Source: Budorcas taxicolor (Eukaryota > Chordata > Mammalia > Artiodactyla > Bovidae). From it: a DNA stretch of 64,000 nucleotides. Where the stretch lies: contig NC_068913.1 in assembly GCF_023091745.1 (NCBI RefSeq), positions 30,696,501 through 30,760,500 of the forward strand, read 5' to 3'. The position numbers were made by a program, and so were the translations under genes. The notes under the pieces were generated by a model, which made no database searches, had not been told where the DNA came from, and saw only the letters and a program-made list of their open reading frames with translations. Each line of letters opens with the position of its first letter. The stretch's first letter is position 1. Below are positions 1 through 10,199 of the stretch, in pieces.

Positions 1-137
1 AAACCTGTCTTAAGAAAAAGTTCCATGAGCTGATAAGCTTCTTTAGAAGCTGAGACTTTCAAAATATTAACAGATCCTTCTTGACAAAAAAGTAGAAAAA
101 TAAAACATTTACAAATGTTGGATACTTAATTTCTATT

Positions 138-219
138 TTTTTCTTTTTATGATGTATGGCAAAACCAATACAGTATAGTAAAGTAATTAGCCTCCAATTA
201 AAATAAATAAAATTTAAAT
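138..219 (+). mobile_element. Short L1-type 3' tail insertion, copy 1
   Basis: A stretch of about 80 bp carries the block ATGGCAAAACCAATAC followed by GTAAAGTAATTAGCC and an A-rich AATAAA-like end, resembling the 3' end of ruminant L1. It is flanked by an exact 12-bp direct repeat, TTAATTTCTATT, at 126-137 and 220-231, so it is a genuine retroposed insertion made at an AT-rich L1-endonuclease-like target. It codes for nothing. A second copy lies at 23237-23310. The family name is from recall. Confidence 0.7.
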
Positions 220-231
220 TTAATTTCTATT

Positions 232-905
232 AAAATTTTTTTTTAATTTCCATTTTTACTAGCATAATAAAAGGATCACAGGATAGTGTCCTTGTGAGGA
301 AACAGACAATTGTTTTCTAAATACTGACATTATGCTCTGAGGTTCAAACAGTCTTGAGCCTTAAACTGCAGTAGCTGAGCTCACAAGACAAAAACACACC
401 TGTCTCTCAATTTCACAGCAGTCTATATCCCTGAGAAAATTTTCTCAGAGAGTCTCTGTGAGGCAGGCCAGTAGGATGAGATTACTTGCAATCTGCTGGA
501 ACTGAGAACAGGGGAATTTAAATAACATGACTAACATTGCTTTGCCCGCGGTGGGGCTGAAATTAGAATGGAGGTCTCTCAATTTAAGGTTGGACTGCCT
601 CCACTGGGCTGAAAGGAATCCAAGTACAGTGACAGAAAATAGCTCTTTTCAACTTCACAGCACCTCTGATGACTGGGTGTGCAAAGAACCCAGCCCTCCA
701 TCGGATTTCCCTGCAGACTAGCAGGATATGAGAGTATAATCCTAGGATAATTTCCATTTCTGTAGAGTGAATAACTGACAATGACCTGTAAGGATCCTAG
801 TGGTGTGAGGATGGGGCAGAAGATGAGAACACGGGGTGAGTATGTGTCTGAATGGAAGCGATAGACGATATCAGGAAGGCTATTCTAGCCAAGTACCCTG
901 AGTCT
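232..905. other. No recognised gene or repeat
   Basis: AT-rich at first, then more balanced composition around 540-700. A 64-codon frame at 527-721 has no recognisable motif and an antisense frame overlaps it, so I do not call it a gene. I see no clear repeat family. Confidence 0.5.
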
Positions 906-916
906 TATACTACCTG

Positions 917-1146
917 TGTGCATGCCCGCGTGCTAAGTTGCCTCAGTCACGTCCAACTCTTTGCAACCCTATGGACTGTAGCCCGCCAGGCTCCTCTGTA
1001 CACATGATTCTCTGGGCAAGAATACTGGAGTGAGTGGCCATGTCCTCCTCCAGGGGATCCTCCCCACCCAGGGATCAAATATGAGTTTCTTACGTCTCCT
1101 GCAATGGCAGGTGGGTTCTTTACCACTAGTGCCAGCTGGGAAGCCC
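917..1146 (-). mobile_element. Bov-tA SINE
   Basis: Read on the minus strand it begins with the tRNA-like head (GGGCTTCCC..., then a TGGTAAAGAACCCACCTGCC-type segment) and runs into the Bov-A body. It is flanked by an 11-bp TSD with one mismatch, TATACTACCTG at 906-916 and TATACTAACTG at 1147-1157. The internal promoter boxes of the tRNA head are degraded. It is non-coding and was mobilised by BovB machinery. Confidence 0.88.
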
Positions 1147-1196
1147 TATACTAACTGCACTCACTTCAACTAAAAAAGTCATGAACGTGTATTATG

Positions 1197-1233
<37 letters not shown>

Positions 1234-1492
1234 CTGCCGCTTCAGTCGTGTCCGACCCTGTGCGACCCCACAGACGGCAGCCCACCAGGCTCCTCCGTCC
1301 CTGAGATTCTCCAGGCAAGAACACTGGAGTGGGTTGCCATTTCCTCCTCCAATGCATGAAAGTGAAAAGTGAAAGTGAAGTCACTCAGTCGTGTCCGACT
1401 CTTAGCGACTCCATGGACTGCAACCTACCAGGCTCCTCCATCCATGGGATTTTCCAGGCAAGAGTACTGGAGTTGGGTACCATTGCCTTCTC
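1197..1492 (-). mobile_element. Bov-A2 SINE with expanded AGC tail
   Basis: Two Bov-A monomers in tandem, minus orientation, joined by the usual GAAAGTGAAAAGTGAAAGTG linker. The 3' tail on the minus strand is an AGC run, seen here as CTG at 1198-1230. A 9-bp TSD, TGTATTATG, is found at 1188-1196 and 1493-1501. The apparent poly-Cys and poly-Ala reading frames across the tail are artefacts of the triplet repeat. Confidence 0.92.
1198..1230. repeat. (CTG)11 microsatellite
   Basis: Eleven uninterrupted CTG units, equal to AGC on the SINE strand. It grew out of the AGC tail of the adjacent Bov-A2. Uninterrupted triplet runs of this length are usually length-polymorphic. Confidence 0.95.
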
Positions 1493-1559
1493 TGTATTAT
1501 GCCTGGAAGTTCCCAAATTAGTTTTTATGTATATCTATTATTTGATGTAATTGTCAAAA

Positions 1560-1680
1560 CATTCCTATGTGGCAAGTATTACCATCTCTCATCCCATAAA
1601 TGAATAAATGGGCTCAGAGCTCATAACTTGCCCATGAACATCTAGCCATTGAGTAATGAAGCAAGAGCAATAGTCTTAAA
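1560..1680 (-). mobile_element. Possible MIR fragment
   Basis: Order of elements (ACATTCCTATGTGGCAAGTATTACC, a GGGCTCAGAGCTCATAACTTGCCCA-like core) resembles the MIR core in reverse orientation, but it is strongly decayed. Nothing else is recognised up to 2560 except an A12 run near 1876-1887. Confidence 0.35.
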
Positions 1681-2560
1681 AAACATCTTAAATGTGTACC
1701 TTTTCTTTCCATTTCTTTTTGCAATAGGGAAGGGCGAGTAAGGGAGTACTGGCAGTAACTGTGGTTTAAGAGCAATGTAGGTAACTTTAAGCAACATATT
1801 ATAGCATTGGTATGTTTTCAAGGCTAAGGGGTATTGTGCTTAATAGGGTATCAAGACAGGTTGGGTGTCACTATTAAAAAAAAAAAATCTAAAGGAAAAC
1901 AGAATCCATCCTTTGACCATGTATAGTCAAATGAGAGAGTACAGAAAGCTTAGTGTCATCCATACTAGCCCAGACAGATACTAGATCATCCCAATATGTA
2001 CATATTTGGAAACATCTTCATTACCAATTGCTCCAGTGGGCCCCAAGTGTAGAAGTTTTATCTAAAACTTGCCTAGTAATTACTTCATCTTTGAGATTTG
2101 GCAGACCTTGATTATGTGATGTGCTTTTTAAAAGATGAAAATACTTCAAAGAAGAGGAAACTTGTGAGAGCATGTGAGAGAAAAGGGTTGCTGTGGATAC
2201 ATCACAACCATCTAGTTAAGACAGGCAAAGAAAAGCGTTCCAGCAGAGAGGACAGTCAAAACTGCCGATGAAGCAACAGAAATAAATCATACTGGTGGAT
2301 CTACAATGAACACTTACAGATAAACATTTACATCAGAGAGGCACCATATTCATGAATTAAACTCACAGGATGACATACTGAATTAATACCTACCTTTTTG
2401 TAGGGAAAAGCTGTTGAATATATCTGAACCTTATTAATCTTTAAGTGTCGAAGGATTTTATCATGTCTATCTTTTATTTGCAAAATTTACAAGTACCTGC
2501 TTTTCCTGGCCCTTGTTACACATTGTTTTTCTATTGTTTGTGCTTTCTAAATAATGCTAC
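1681..2560. other. No recognised gene or repeat
   Basis: AT-rich sequence without long frames. A short poly-A run near 1876-1887 may mark the end of an unidentifiable old retroposon. Confidence 0.5.
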
Positions 2561-2755
2561 TAATAGCTCCTATATTTCAAGTTCTGGGCATTCTGCTGGA
2601 TATTTTAGGCAACTTCTCATTTAATCATCACAGTAATTCATCAAGTTATTATTCTCATTTTACAGACAAGAACTCTGAACCTCAAAAAAGGTTAAATAAC
2701 TTGCTACATGTAACATGATAGTGAAAGCAGATCTGGGATTTTAATTCAGAATTTA
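2561..2755 (-). mobile_element. MIR SINE
   Basis: Contains the reverse-orientation MIR hallmarks in order: a CTCATTTAATCATCACAG segment, CATTTTACAGACAAG, a GAACCTCAAAAAAGGTTAAA segment, AACTTGCTACATG, then GATCTGGGATTTTAATTCAG. It is an ancient tRNA-derived mammalian SINE, heavily mutated. Confidence 0.8.
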
Positions 2756-3994
2756 ACTCATTGAAGGTAAGTATCTTCCACATCTATAATTCCTACACAA
2801 GTATGTGAACTACAATCACCCAGAAAACTAAAAATAGTTTCCCACTTTAGACCTTCTGGAGATTTCTGGTTCAGTTGGTTGAGGATGGAACACCAGTCTA
2901 GATGTCTAACGAATCCCTTGACAGGATTCTTTCACAGTCAGTTTTAGGTTCACCAAGTTGAAGTCTTCCATATACTAGAGAATATATATTTTTTAAAATT
3001 TTGAAGTAAACTCCAGATATCAAGCTGATGTTCCTTTGAATTTCCTAAGCTTTAAAGATTCTTAATGGTAGGACTCAACACACTGACACATGGGTAGATG
3101 AAAGGCAGAACTGTTTATACAGCTCCAGAAGAAAGACGGGGCCAAACAAAGGACTGTAGGGAAAGGAGACAGCAAACTGGAGCTTCAGAGGCAGCTTACC
3201 GAGGCAGCAAGTAGGCTGGAATGCCTAGGTTTCCAGGGCTTCCTGTAGACTGGCTAATATGAATAATTTTGCAGGCCTTGGTGCATAGTGACCATCTCTG
3301 GTTGTGTGGAACTTGGCCATGGAGCATTAGGAAGTGTGCTTAGTAACCTGGAGTGTAACAGGCAGATAAAGGAAGTGGCTAAGGTGTGGGCTTAACTGGC
3401 TGCCCAGAAAGGGGAACTGACCTGCCTCTTAGCCAGAGCCTCAAAACTGAGTCAACACAGCACATTTTAGAAAACACAAAATAACTACTAAATATACTCT
3501 GCCTGTTAGGAGTATTTTGGATTGGTCCAAACCTTCAATTCCAGTTTATACCTAGTTAAATCCTCACCAGTATGCCGCTGGTTTCCAAATACAAGAAGGT
3601 GGAGGGAGAGATTTACTCCTCATAGCCATTTCTGGCTCCCCTTATAACCTCACTGAATCTTGTTCTCCATGATAAGTTTTGAATTTGGTATCATATGTCT
3701 AGGAGTTAAAACCTAAAAAAAAAAAAAAAAAAAAAAACCTCAAACTTTTTACCTTGTCTTGTACTTTTAAAAAAATTCATGAACACATTCACTGAGACCC
3801 ACCATACAAAAGCACTGACAGAAGGCATTGCGTGCATAGCACACTTTGATGAAGGCGTGGAGTTTAAATTAAAAGGTGTTTAAATTGCTACAGCAAAAGT
3901 AATTTAACCATAATCATTAGACATGACTGCTACTAAAATTCTTGGGCAAATTCACAACACTTTTTTTTCATAACCTTCTGTCCCCTGGGTCTGT
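2756..3994. other. No gene; long A run at 3715-3737
   Basis: No coding frame or confident repeat. The block around 3060-3450 is less AT-rich than its surroundings and could be a decayed LTR, but I cannot name it. A run of 23 A at 3715-3737, with ACCT just before and CCT just after, may be the remnant of a retroposon tail. Confidence 0.4.
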
Positions 3995-4006
3995 GCAGCG
4001 GGGCTT

Positions 4007-4279
4007 GCTGCTGCTGCTAAGTCACTTCAGTCATGTCCGACTCTGTGTGACCCCATAGACGGCAGCCCACCAGGCTCCCCCGCCCCTGGGATTCTCCAGG
4101 CAAGAACACTGGAGTGGGTTGCCATTTCCTTCTCCAATGCATGAACGTGAAAAGTGAAAGTGAAGTCGTTCAGTCGTGCCCGACTCTTAGCGACCCCATG
4201 GACTGCAGCCCACCAGGCCCCTCCATCCATGGGATTTTCCAGGCAAGAGTACTGGAGTGGGGTGCCATTGCCTTCTCCA
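4007..4279 (-). mobile_element. Bov-A2 SINE
   Basis: Dimeric Bov-A2 in minus orientation with a short (AGC)4-type tail at its left end. It is flanked by a 12-bp TSD with one mismatch, GCAGCGGGGCTT at 3995-4006 and GCAGTGGGGCTT at 4280-4291. Open frames crossing it on both strands are repeat-derived. Confidence 0.92.
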
Positions 4280-4291
4280 GCAGTGGGGCTT

Positions 4292-5090
4292 AAATATCTC
4301 TTATTTCCTGGCTTCCTCCTCACGGTCTCATATTCCACTCCGTGTAACTTATCCAGGTATTTTCCTAAAGAGAAAATATTTCCACTGGTTCCAGCTATTA
4401 ACATTTATTTTCACTCTGCTACTTCACTCTGTCTTCTCATGGGAAATCTTCATTTCACGAAAAGATGTCACAAAAGGTCCTTTACTTATATTATCCCCCT
4501 AAGTAGATTTTGATTATATCATTTCACATTAATTATAAAGTAATTACCTTGATTTCATTCAGCCTCAGGGAATAAAACAGGCTGGTCACAGGAAGACTAT
4601 TGTCCTGTCCACTTCCACCAGTAAATTCTTTGTGTACTAGAGAACACAATGGTTTAAAATCTATTTCTCTGAATCCTATTTCACAATTACAGGGCCAGAA
4701 GTAAATAATCACTCAAAAAACAAGCAAAGTATGCAATAAGAGGTTCTAATTCATATGAAATAACTGGTTAAGGGAGGGTAGAGGACAAAAAATTAAGCAA
4801 TACACAATGTTGGTGCATTTTGCTAGAGTGAAAAACAAAACAAAACAGACCTCCTTCCTTAAGCTTCTCTTCTAAACCTCACAGTTTTGCAATGTGCCAG
4901 GGACACGTACTGTCCCTGCACTCACTCCCTCTATGACTTCATCCAGGCCCCAACGCTGATGCTTCCCAAAGAAATCTCAGCTTCATTCCTCCCTGAACTC
5001 TGTTAACTCCATGTTTGCCCTGGGGTACCTAATAAGCATTCAAGCAAACATGGCCAAGGCAGAACTCTTCTTTTGCCCTTCCAGGTCATC
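4292..5090. other. No recognised gene or repeat
   Basis: Single-copy-looking sequence with no convincing frame. The frame entering 5011-5343 runs into the BovB 3' end and is not a gene. Confidence 0.5.
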
Positions 5091-5449
5091 AGTTAGTTCA
5101 GTTGGTCAGTCGTGTCTGACTCTTTGCGACCCCAGGGACTGCAGCATGCCAGGCCTCCCTGTCCACCTCCAACTCCCGGAGTGCACCCAAACTTATGTCC
5201 ATCTTGTCAGTGACGCCATCCAACCATCTCATCCTCTGTCATCCCCTTCTCTTCCCGCCTTCAATCTTTCCTGGCATCAGAAATTTTTCAAATGGGTCAG
5301 TTCTTCACATCAGGTGGCCAAAGGATTGGAGTTTCAGCTTTAGCAGCAGCCCCTTCCAATGAATATTCAGGACTGATTTCCTTTAGGATGGACTTGTTGG
5401 ATCTCTTTGCAGTCCAAGGAACTGTCAAGTGACTTCTCCAACACCACAG

Positions 5450-5836
5450 CTAAAAAGCATAAATTCTTCGGTGCTCAGCTTTCTTTATAACCCAACTCTC
5501 ACATCCATACGTGACTACTGGAAAAACCAAAGCTTTGACTAGATGGACTTCTCTTGGTAAAGTAATGTCTCTGCTTTTTAATATGCTGTCTAGGTTGGTC
5601 ATAGCTTTTCTTCCAAGGAGCAAGTGTCTTTCATGGCTGAGGTCACCATCTGATTCTGGAGCCCCCCAAAAATAGTCTGCCACTGTTTCCACTGTTTCCC
5701 CATCTATTTCCCATGAAGTGATGGGACCAGATGCCATGATCTTAGTTTTCTGAACACTGAGGTTTAAGCCAACTTTTTCACTCTCCTCTTTCACTTTCAT
5801 CAAGAGGCTTTTTAGCTCTTTTTTGCTTTCTGCCAT
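5450..5836 (-). pseudogene. BovB RT C-terminal fragment
   Basis: A 128-codon open stretch of the BovB polyprotein after the RT active site. It contains the conserved GLNLSVQKTKIMASGPITSW and SILKSRDITLP blocks, followed by VVTYGCESWVIKKAEHRR, all typical of the RTE thumb and C-terminal region. It is a fragment: upstream and downstream frames shift and the start codon is fortuitous. Confidence 0.85.
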
Positions 5837-6206
5837 AAGGGTGATGTCATCTGCGTATCTGAGGTATTGGTACCTCTCCTGGCAATCTTGATTCCAGCTT
5901 GTGCCTCATCCAGCCTGGCATTTCGCATGATGTATTCTACATATAAGTTAAATAAGCAGGGTGACAATATATAGCCTTGACACACTCCTTTTCCTATTTG
6001 GAACTAGTCTGTTGTTCCATGTCCAGTTCTAACTGTCGCTTCCCAACCTGCATACAGATATCTCAGGAGGCAAATCAGGTGGTCTGGTATTCCCATCTCT
6101 TTCAGAATTTTCCACAGTTTATTGTGATCCACACAATCAAAGGCTTTGGCATAGTCAATTTAAAGAAATAGATATTTTTCTGGAACTCTCTTGCTTTTTC
6201 AATGAT

Positions 6207-6887
6207 TCAACTGATTTTGGCAATTTGATCTCTGGTTCCTCTGCCTTTTTGAAAACCAGCTTGAACATCTGGAAGTTCACAGTTCATGTATTGTTGAAGC
6301 CTGGCTTGGAGAATTTTGAGGATTATTTTACTAGCATGTGAGATGAGTGCAATTGTGCAGTAGTTTGAGCATTCTTTGGCATTGCCTTTCTTTGGGATTG
6401 GAATGAAAACTGCTCTTTTCCAGCCCTGTGGCCACTGCTGAATTTTCCAAATTTGCTGGCATATTGAGTGCAGCACTTTCACAGCATCATCTTTTAGGAT
6501 TTGAAATAGCTCAACTGGAATTCCATCATCTCCACTAGCTTTGTTCATAGTGATGCTTCCTAAGACCCACTTGACTTCACATTCCAGGTTGTCCGGCTCT
6601 AGATGAGTGATCACACCATCATGATTATCTGGGTTGTAGAGATCTTCTTTGTATAGTTCTTCTGTGTATTCTTGCCAGCTCTTAATATCCTCTGCTTCTG
6701 TTAGATCCATACCATTTCTGTCCTTTATCAAGCCCATATTTGCATGACATGTTCCCTTGGTATCTCTAATTTTATTGAAGAGATCTCGAGTCTTTCCCAT
6801 TCTATTATTTTCCTCTATTTCTTTGCAGTGATCACTGAGGAAGACATTCTTATCTCTCCTTGCTATTCTTTGGAACTCTGCATTCAA
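6207..6887 (-). pseudogene. BovB RT N-terminal half (226 codons)
   Basis: Second longest frame in the window. It covers the region between endonuclease and RT palm: TRDLFNKIRDTKG near residues 33-45, GIPVELFQ near 122-129, FIPIPKKGNAKECSNY at 161-176, and QAGFQKGRGTRDQI at 209-222. These are the fingers blocks of RTE-type RT. The frame ends before the catalytic FIDYAKAFD block, where a shift occurs. In its native element this enzyme reverse transcribes BovB (and SINE) RNA at a nicked target; here it is dead. Confidence 0.9.
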
Positions 6888-7166
6888 ATGGGTATATATC
6901 TTTCCTTTTCTCCTTTGCTTTTTTATTCTCTTCTTTTCACAGCTATTTGTAAGGCCTCCTCAGACAGCCATTTTGCTTTTTTGCATTTCTTTTCCATGGG
7001 GATGGTCTTGATCCCTGTCTCCTGTACAATGTCACAAACCTCCGACCATAGATCTTCAGGCACTCTATCTATCAGATCTAGTCCCTTAAATCTATTTCTC
7101 ACTTCCACTGTATAATCATTAGGGATTTGATTTAGATCATACCTGAATGGTCTAGTGGTTTTCCCT

Positions 7167-7435
7167 GCTGCTGCTGCTAAGTCACTTCAGTCATGTCCGA
7201 CTCTGCGAGACCCAATGGACTGCAGCCTAACAGGCTCCTCCGTCCATGGGAGTTTCCAGGCAAGAACACTGGAGTGGGCTGCATTTCCTTCTCCAATGCA
7301 TGAAAGTGAAAAGTGATGTCGCTCAGTTGTATCCAACCCTTAGCAACCCCATGGACTGCAGCCTACCAGGCTCCTCAGTCCATGGGAGTTTCCAGACAAG
7401 AGTACTGGAGTGGGTTGTCATTTCCTTCTCCAAGA
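7167..7435 (-). mobile_element. Bov-A2 nested inside BovB
   Basis: A complete Bov-A2 in minus orientation, starting with a (CTG)4 tail. It interrupts the BovB endonuclease-to-RT linker. The target GGTTTTCCCT is duplicated exactly at 7157-7166 and 7436-7445, and the BovB reads on without loss across the join. This proves the SINE is younger than the LINE. Confidence 0.96.
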
Positions 7436-7740
7436 GGTTTTCCCTACTTTCTTCAATTTAAGTCTGAATTTGGCAATAAGGAGATCATGATCTTAGCCAC
7501 AGTTAGCTGCCAGTCTTATTTTTGCTGACTGTATAGAGCTTCTCCATCTTAGGCTGTAAAGAATATAATCAGTCTGATTTTGGTGTTGGCCATCTGGTGA
7601 TGTCCATGAGTAGAGTCTTCTCATGTGTTGTTTGGAAAAGGGTGTTTGCTATGACCAGTGGAACTCTATTAGCCTTTGCCATGCTTCATTCTGTCCTCCA
7701 AGGCCAATTTTGCCTGTTACTCCAGGTGTTCCTTGACTTC

Positions 7741-7941
7741 CTACTTTGCATTCCAGTCCCCTATAATGAAAAGGACATCTTTTTTGGGTGTTAGTTCTAG
7801 AAGATCTTGTATGTCTTCAAAGAACCGTTCAACTTCAGCTTCTTCAGCATTACTTGTCAGGGCACAGACTTGGATTACCGTGATATTGAATGGTTTGCCG
7901 TGGAAACGAACAGAGATTATTCTGTTTTTTTGAGACTGCAT
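7741..7941 (-). pseudogene. BovB endonuclease middle fragment
   Basis: A 66-codon stretch containing RIISVRFHGKPFNITVIQV, the EEAEVERFFEDIQDLLEL block and IIGDWNAK. The GDWNAK motif belongs to the APE-like endonuclease fold that nicks the genomic target. Compared with the family, a stop or shift follows directly after it. Confidence 0.85.
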
Positions 7942-8071
7942 CCAAATACTGCATTTTGGATTCTCTTGTTGACTATCACGGCTACTCCATTTCTTCTAAG
8001 GGATTCTTGCCACACAGTAGTAGATATAATGGTCATCTGAGTTAAATTTCCCCATTCCAGTCCATCTTAGT

Positions 8072-8488
8072 TCACTGATTTCTAAAATGTTGACTGAGTT
8101 CAACTCTTGCTATCTCCTGTTTGATCACTTCCAATTTGCCTTGATTCATGCACCTAACATTCCAGGTTCCTATGCAATGTTGCTCTTTACAGCACTGGAC
8201 CTTGCTTCCATCACCAGTCACATCCACAACTGGGTGTTGGTTTTGCTTTGGCTCCGTCTCTTCATTCTTTCTGGACTTATTTCTCCACTGATCTCCAGTA
8301 GCATATTGGGCACCTACCGACCTGGGGAGTTCATCTTTCAGTGTCCTATCTTTTTGCCTTTTCCTATTTTTCATGGGGTTCTCGAGGCAGGCACACTGAA
8401 GTGGTTTGCCATTCCCTTCTCCAGTGGACCATGTTTTGTCAGAACTTTCCATCATGACCCGTCTGTCTTGGGTGGCCCTACACGGCAT
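8072..8488 (-). pseudogene. BovB 5' region and endonuclease start
   Basis: A 138-codon stretch. The first two thirds correspond to the BovB 5' region and N-terminal extension; near residues 109-130 it reads CIGTWNVRCMNQGKLEVIKQ, the first conserved block of the APE-like endonuclease with its metal-site asparagine context. The frame breaks a few codons later. Confidence 0.8.
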
Positions 8489-8618
8489 GGCTCATAGTTT
8501 CATTGAGTTAGACAAGGCTGTGGTCCATGTGATCAGATTGGTTAGTTTTCAGTGATTGTGGTTTTCAGTCGGAAAACTAACCAATCTATGAAACTATAAG
8601 CCATGCCATGTAGGCTGC
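8477..8618. repeat. Foldback at the BovB 5' end
   Basis: Two inverted-repeat pairs share a centre. The inner pair is perfect: 16 bp, 8535-8550 against 8572-8587, with a 21-nt loop. The outer pair, 8477-8503 against about 8588-8614, matches at 25 of 27 positions. The right arms are contiguous, while the left arms are separated by about 31 bases. So 8572-8618 is an inverted copy of the BovB 5' region lacking those bases. Confidence 0.88.
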
Positions 8619-9610
8619 TCCATACTATTATAAATTGGACCTCAGTCTCCTATCCACAACAGAAAGAAGTTAGACAAAAATTATATCATTAAAACTGAAG
8701 AGTACTTGAACAAAATTCAGTTCTCAGGCATATTCTCTTAGGTTCTTACTATCTTTCTAAAAATATCTTTGTTTGGTATAGACTTTGAGAATTTAACTCA
8801 CTTCCAGACTGCCCCCAAGAGTAACTATTGCCCTTCGTTCAGACCACTAAACCCTTCACTATTTTTTACTCTGGTCCTTGGGGAACATTTTATCTTTGGA
8901 CATCTAAGCTAGAATTCATGGTATTGTATATTCCTTTTCAAATCAAAGAATACTGTCCATAGGAGCTACCAAGGGAATAAATGCTAAAATATTTAAACAG
9001 TTGCATCATGGCTTTTAATTGCCAATGAAGCATAAATTAATGCATAAGTTAATGATGTTCATATCTTACACAGCTGTCAAAGGACAAAAGCATACTAAGT
9101 ATATACTTAGAGTAAATCTCTTTAAATGTTTATTTTCAGACTATTTTATATGTGGCTTGAGTGATACATAGAAGATATATAATTTGTTTCATTGCCATCT
9201 TTTTGACATCAACTCTATTTTCAAGAATCATGACAAGAAATGAGTATTTCACAGAAATGAACAAAAGACTATGTCTCTGATAGCTGAACATCCAGATGTA
9301 AAGAGGAAATGCCAGTGATGTAACAGTTTCCTTACAGAAAACCAAACATCTGGAGATTTGGAGAAAATGTCACAATTACCTAATATTTCATTTCTTATCT
9401 GGGTATTTATTTTCATGTATCTGTAATCTAATTTGGCACAGTGTCAGTAAGTACGGGCGGGGTGAGAGGAGTGTTGGATTCTATGGAAAAAGTTGTTTTT
9501 ACCCAAAGAACTATTTAAGATATTATTTTTAAGTTTTTTAGAAAGAGGTTTGGTCTTCTCAAAGGCTATTTTTTTCTAATATAATGAGAAACATAAGGTA
9601 AAATATATCA
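8619..9610. other. No recognised gene or repeat
   Basis: AT-rich sequence. A 69-codon minus-strand frame at 9136-9345 has no recognisable domain and I do not consider it a gene. Confidence 0.5.
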
Positions 9611-10190
9611 ACCCTGAATATTCATTGGAAGGACCGTTGCTGAAGCTCCAATACTTTGGCCACCTGATGTGAAGAATCAACTCACTGGAAAAGACCCTGA
9701 TGCTCGGAAAGACTGAAGGCAAGAAGAGAAGGGGGTGACAGAGGATAAGATTTGTTGGATAGCGTCACCAACTCAATGAACATCAATATGAGCAAACTCA
9801 AATTCAGGAGATAGTAGAGGATAGAGAGGAGAAGGCAATGGCACCCCACTCCAGCACTCTTGCCTGGAGGAGCCCATGGATGGAGGAGCCTGGTGGGCTG
9901 CAGTCCATGGGGTCGCTAAGAGTCGGGCACGACTGAGCAACTTCACTTTCACTTTTCACTTTCATGCATTGGAGAAGGAAATGGCAACCCACTCCAGTGT
10001 TCTTGCCTGGAGAATCCCAGGGACGGGGCAGCCGTCTGGTGGGCTGCCGTCTATGGGGTTGCACGGAGTCGGACACGACTGAAGCGACTTAGCAGCAGCA
10101 GCAGCAGCAGCAGCAGAGGATAGAGAATCCTGATGTGCTTCAGGGTCGCAAAATCACACACAGACTTGGTGACTGAACAACAATAACTAG
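9611..10190 (+). mobile_element. BovB 3' end, interrupted
   Basis: Starts within the C-terminal coding part (CCTGAATATTCATTGGAAGG block), passes the GACAGAGGATAAGATTTGTT-type region and ends at GACTGAACAACAATAA. It is strongly 5' truncated. A Bov-A2 splits it at 9828-10114. Confidence 0.9.
9828..10114 (+). mobile_element. Bov-A2 nested in BovB 3' end
   Basis: Complete dimer from GGAGAAGGCAATGG to an (AGC)8 tail. A perfect 12-bp TSD, AGAGGATAGAGA, lies at 9816-9827 and 10115-10126; removing the SINE and one TSD restores the BovB 3' end. Confidence 0.96.
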
Positions 10191-10199
10191 GTCAGACTC

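Larger units (their letters stand above)
5091..8571 (-). mobile_element. Near full-length BovB LINE
   Basis: A minus-strand BovB (RTE clade non-LTR retrotransposon) of about 3.2 kb once the nested SINE is removed. The order on the minus strand is 5' region (8571 to about 8490), APE-type endonuclease (about 8490-7450), reverse transcriptase (about 7130-5450) and 3' tail ending at 5091 with CTGAACTAACT-type sequence. The endonuclease has the TWNVR and GDWNAK motifs; the RT has FIPIPKKG, QAGF and YADD blocks. Many frameshifts and stops make it inactive. A Bov-A2 sits inside at 7167-7435, and the 5' end carries an inverted duplicate at 8572-8618. I found no clear TSD for the LINE itself. Confidence 0.95.

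Noticed and set aside
1166..1384. Poly-Cys and poly-Ala reading frames across the CTG run
   Set aside because: They are translations of a SINE triplet tail on both strands, not proteins.
3060..3450. GC-richer block as an LTR
   Set aside because: No TG/CA ends, polyadenylation signal or direct repeats could be fixed, so no element is called.
5091..5343. Regular repeats across the window as a CRISPR array
   Set aside because: The recurring units are dispersed BovB and Bov-A copies with irregular spacing in both orientations in a mammalian genome.
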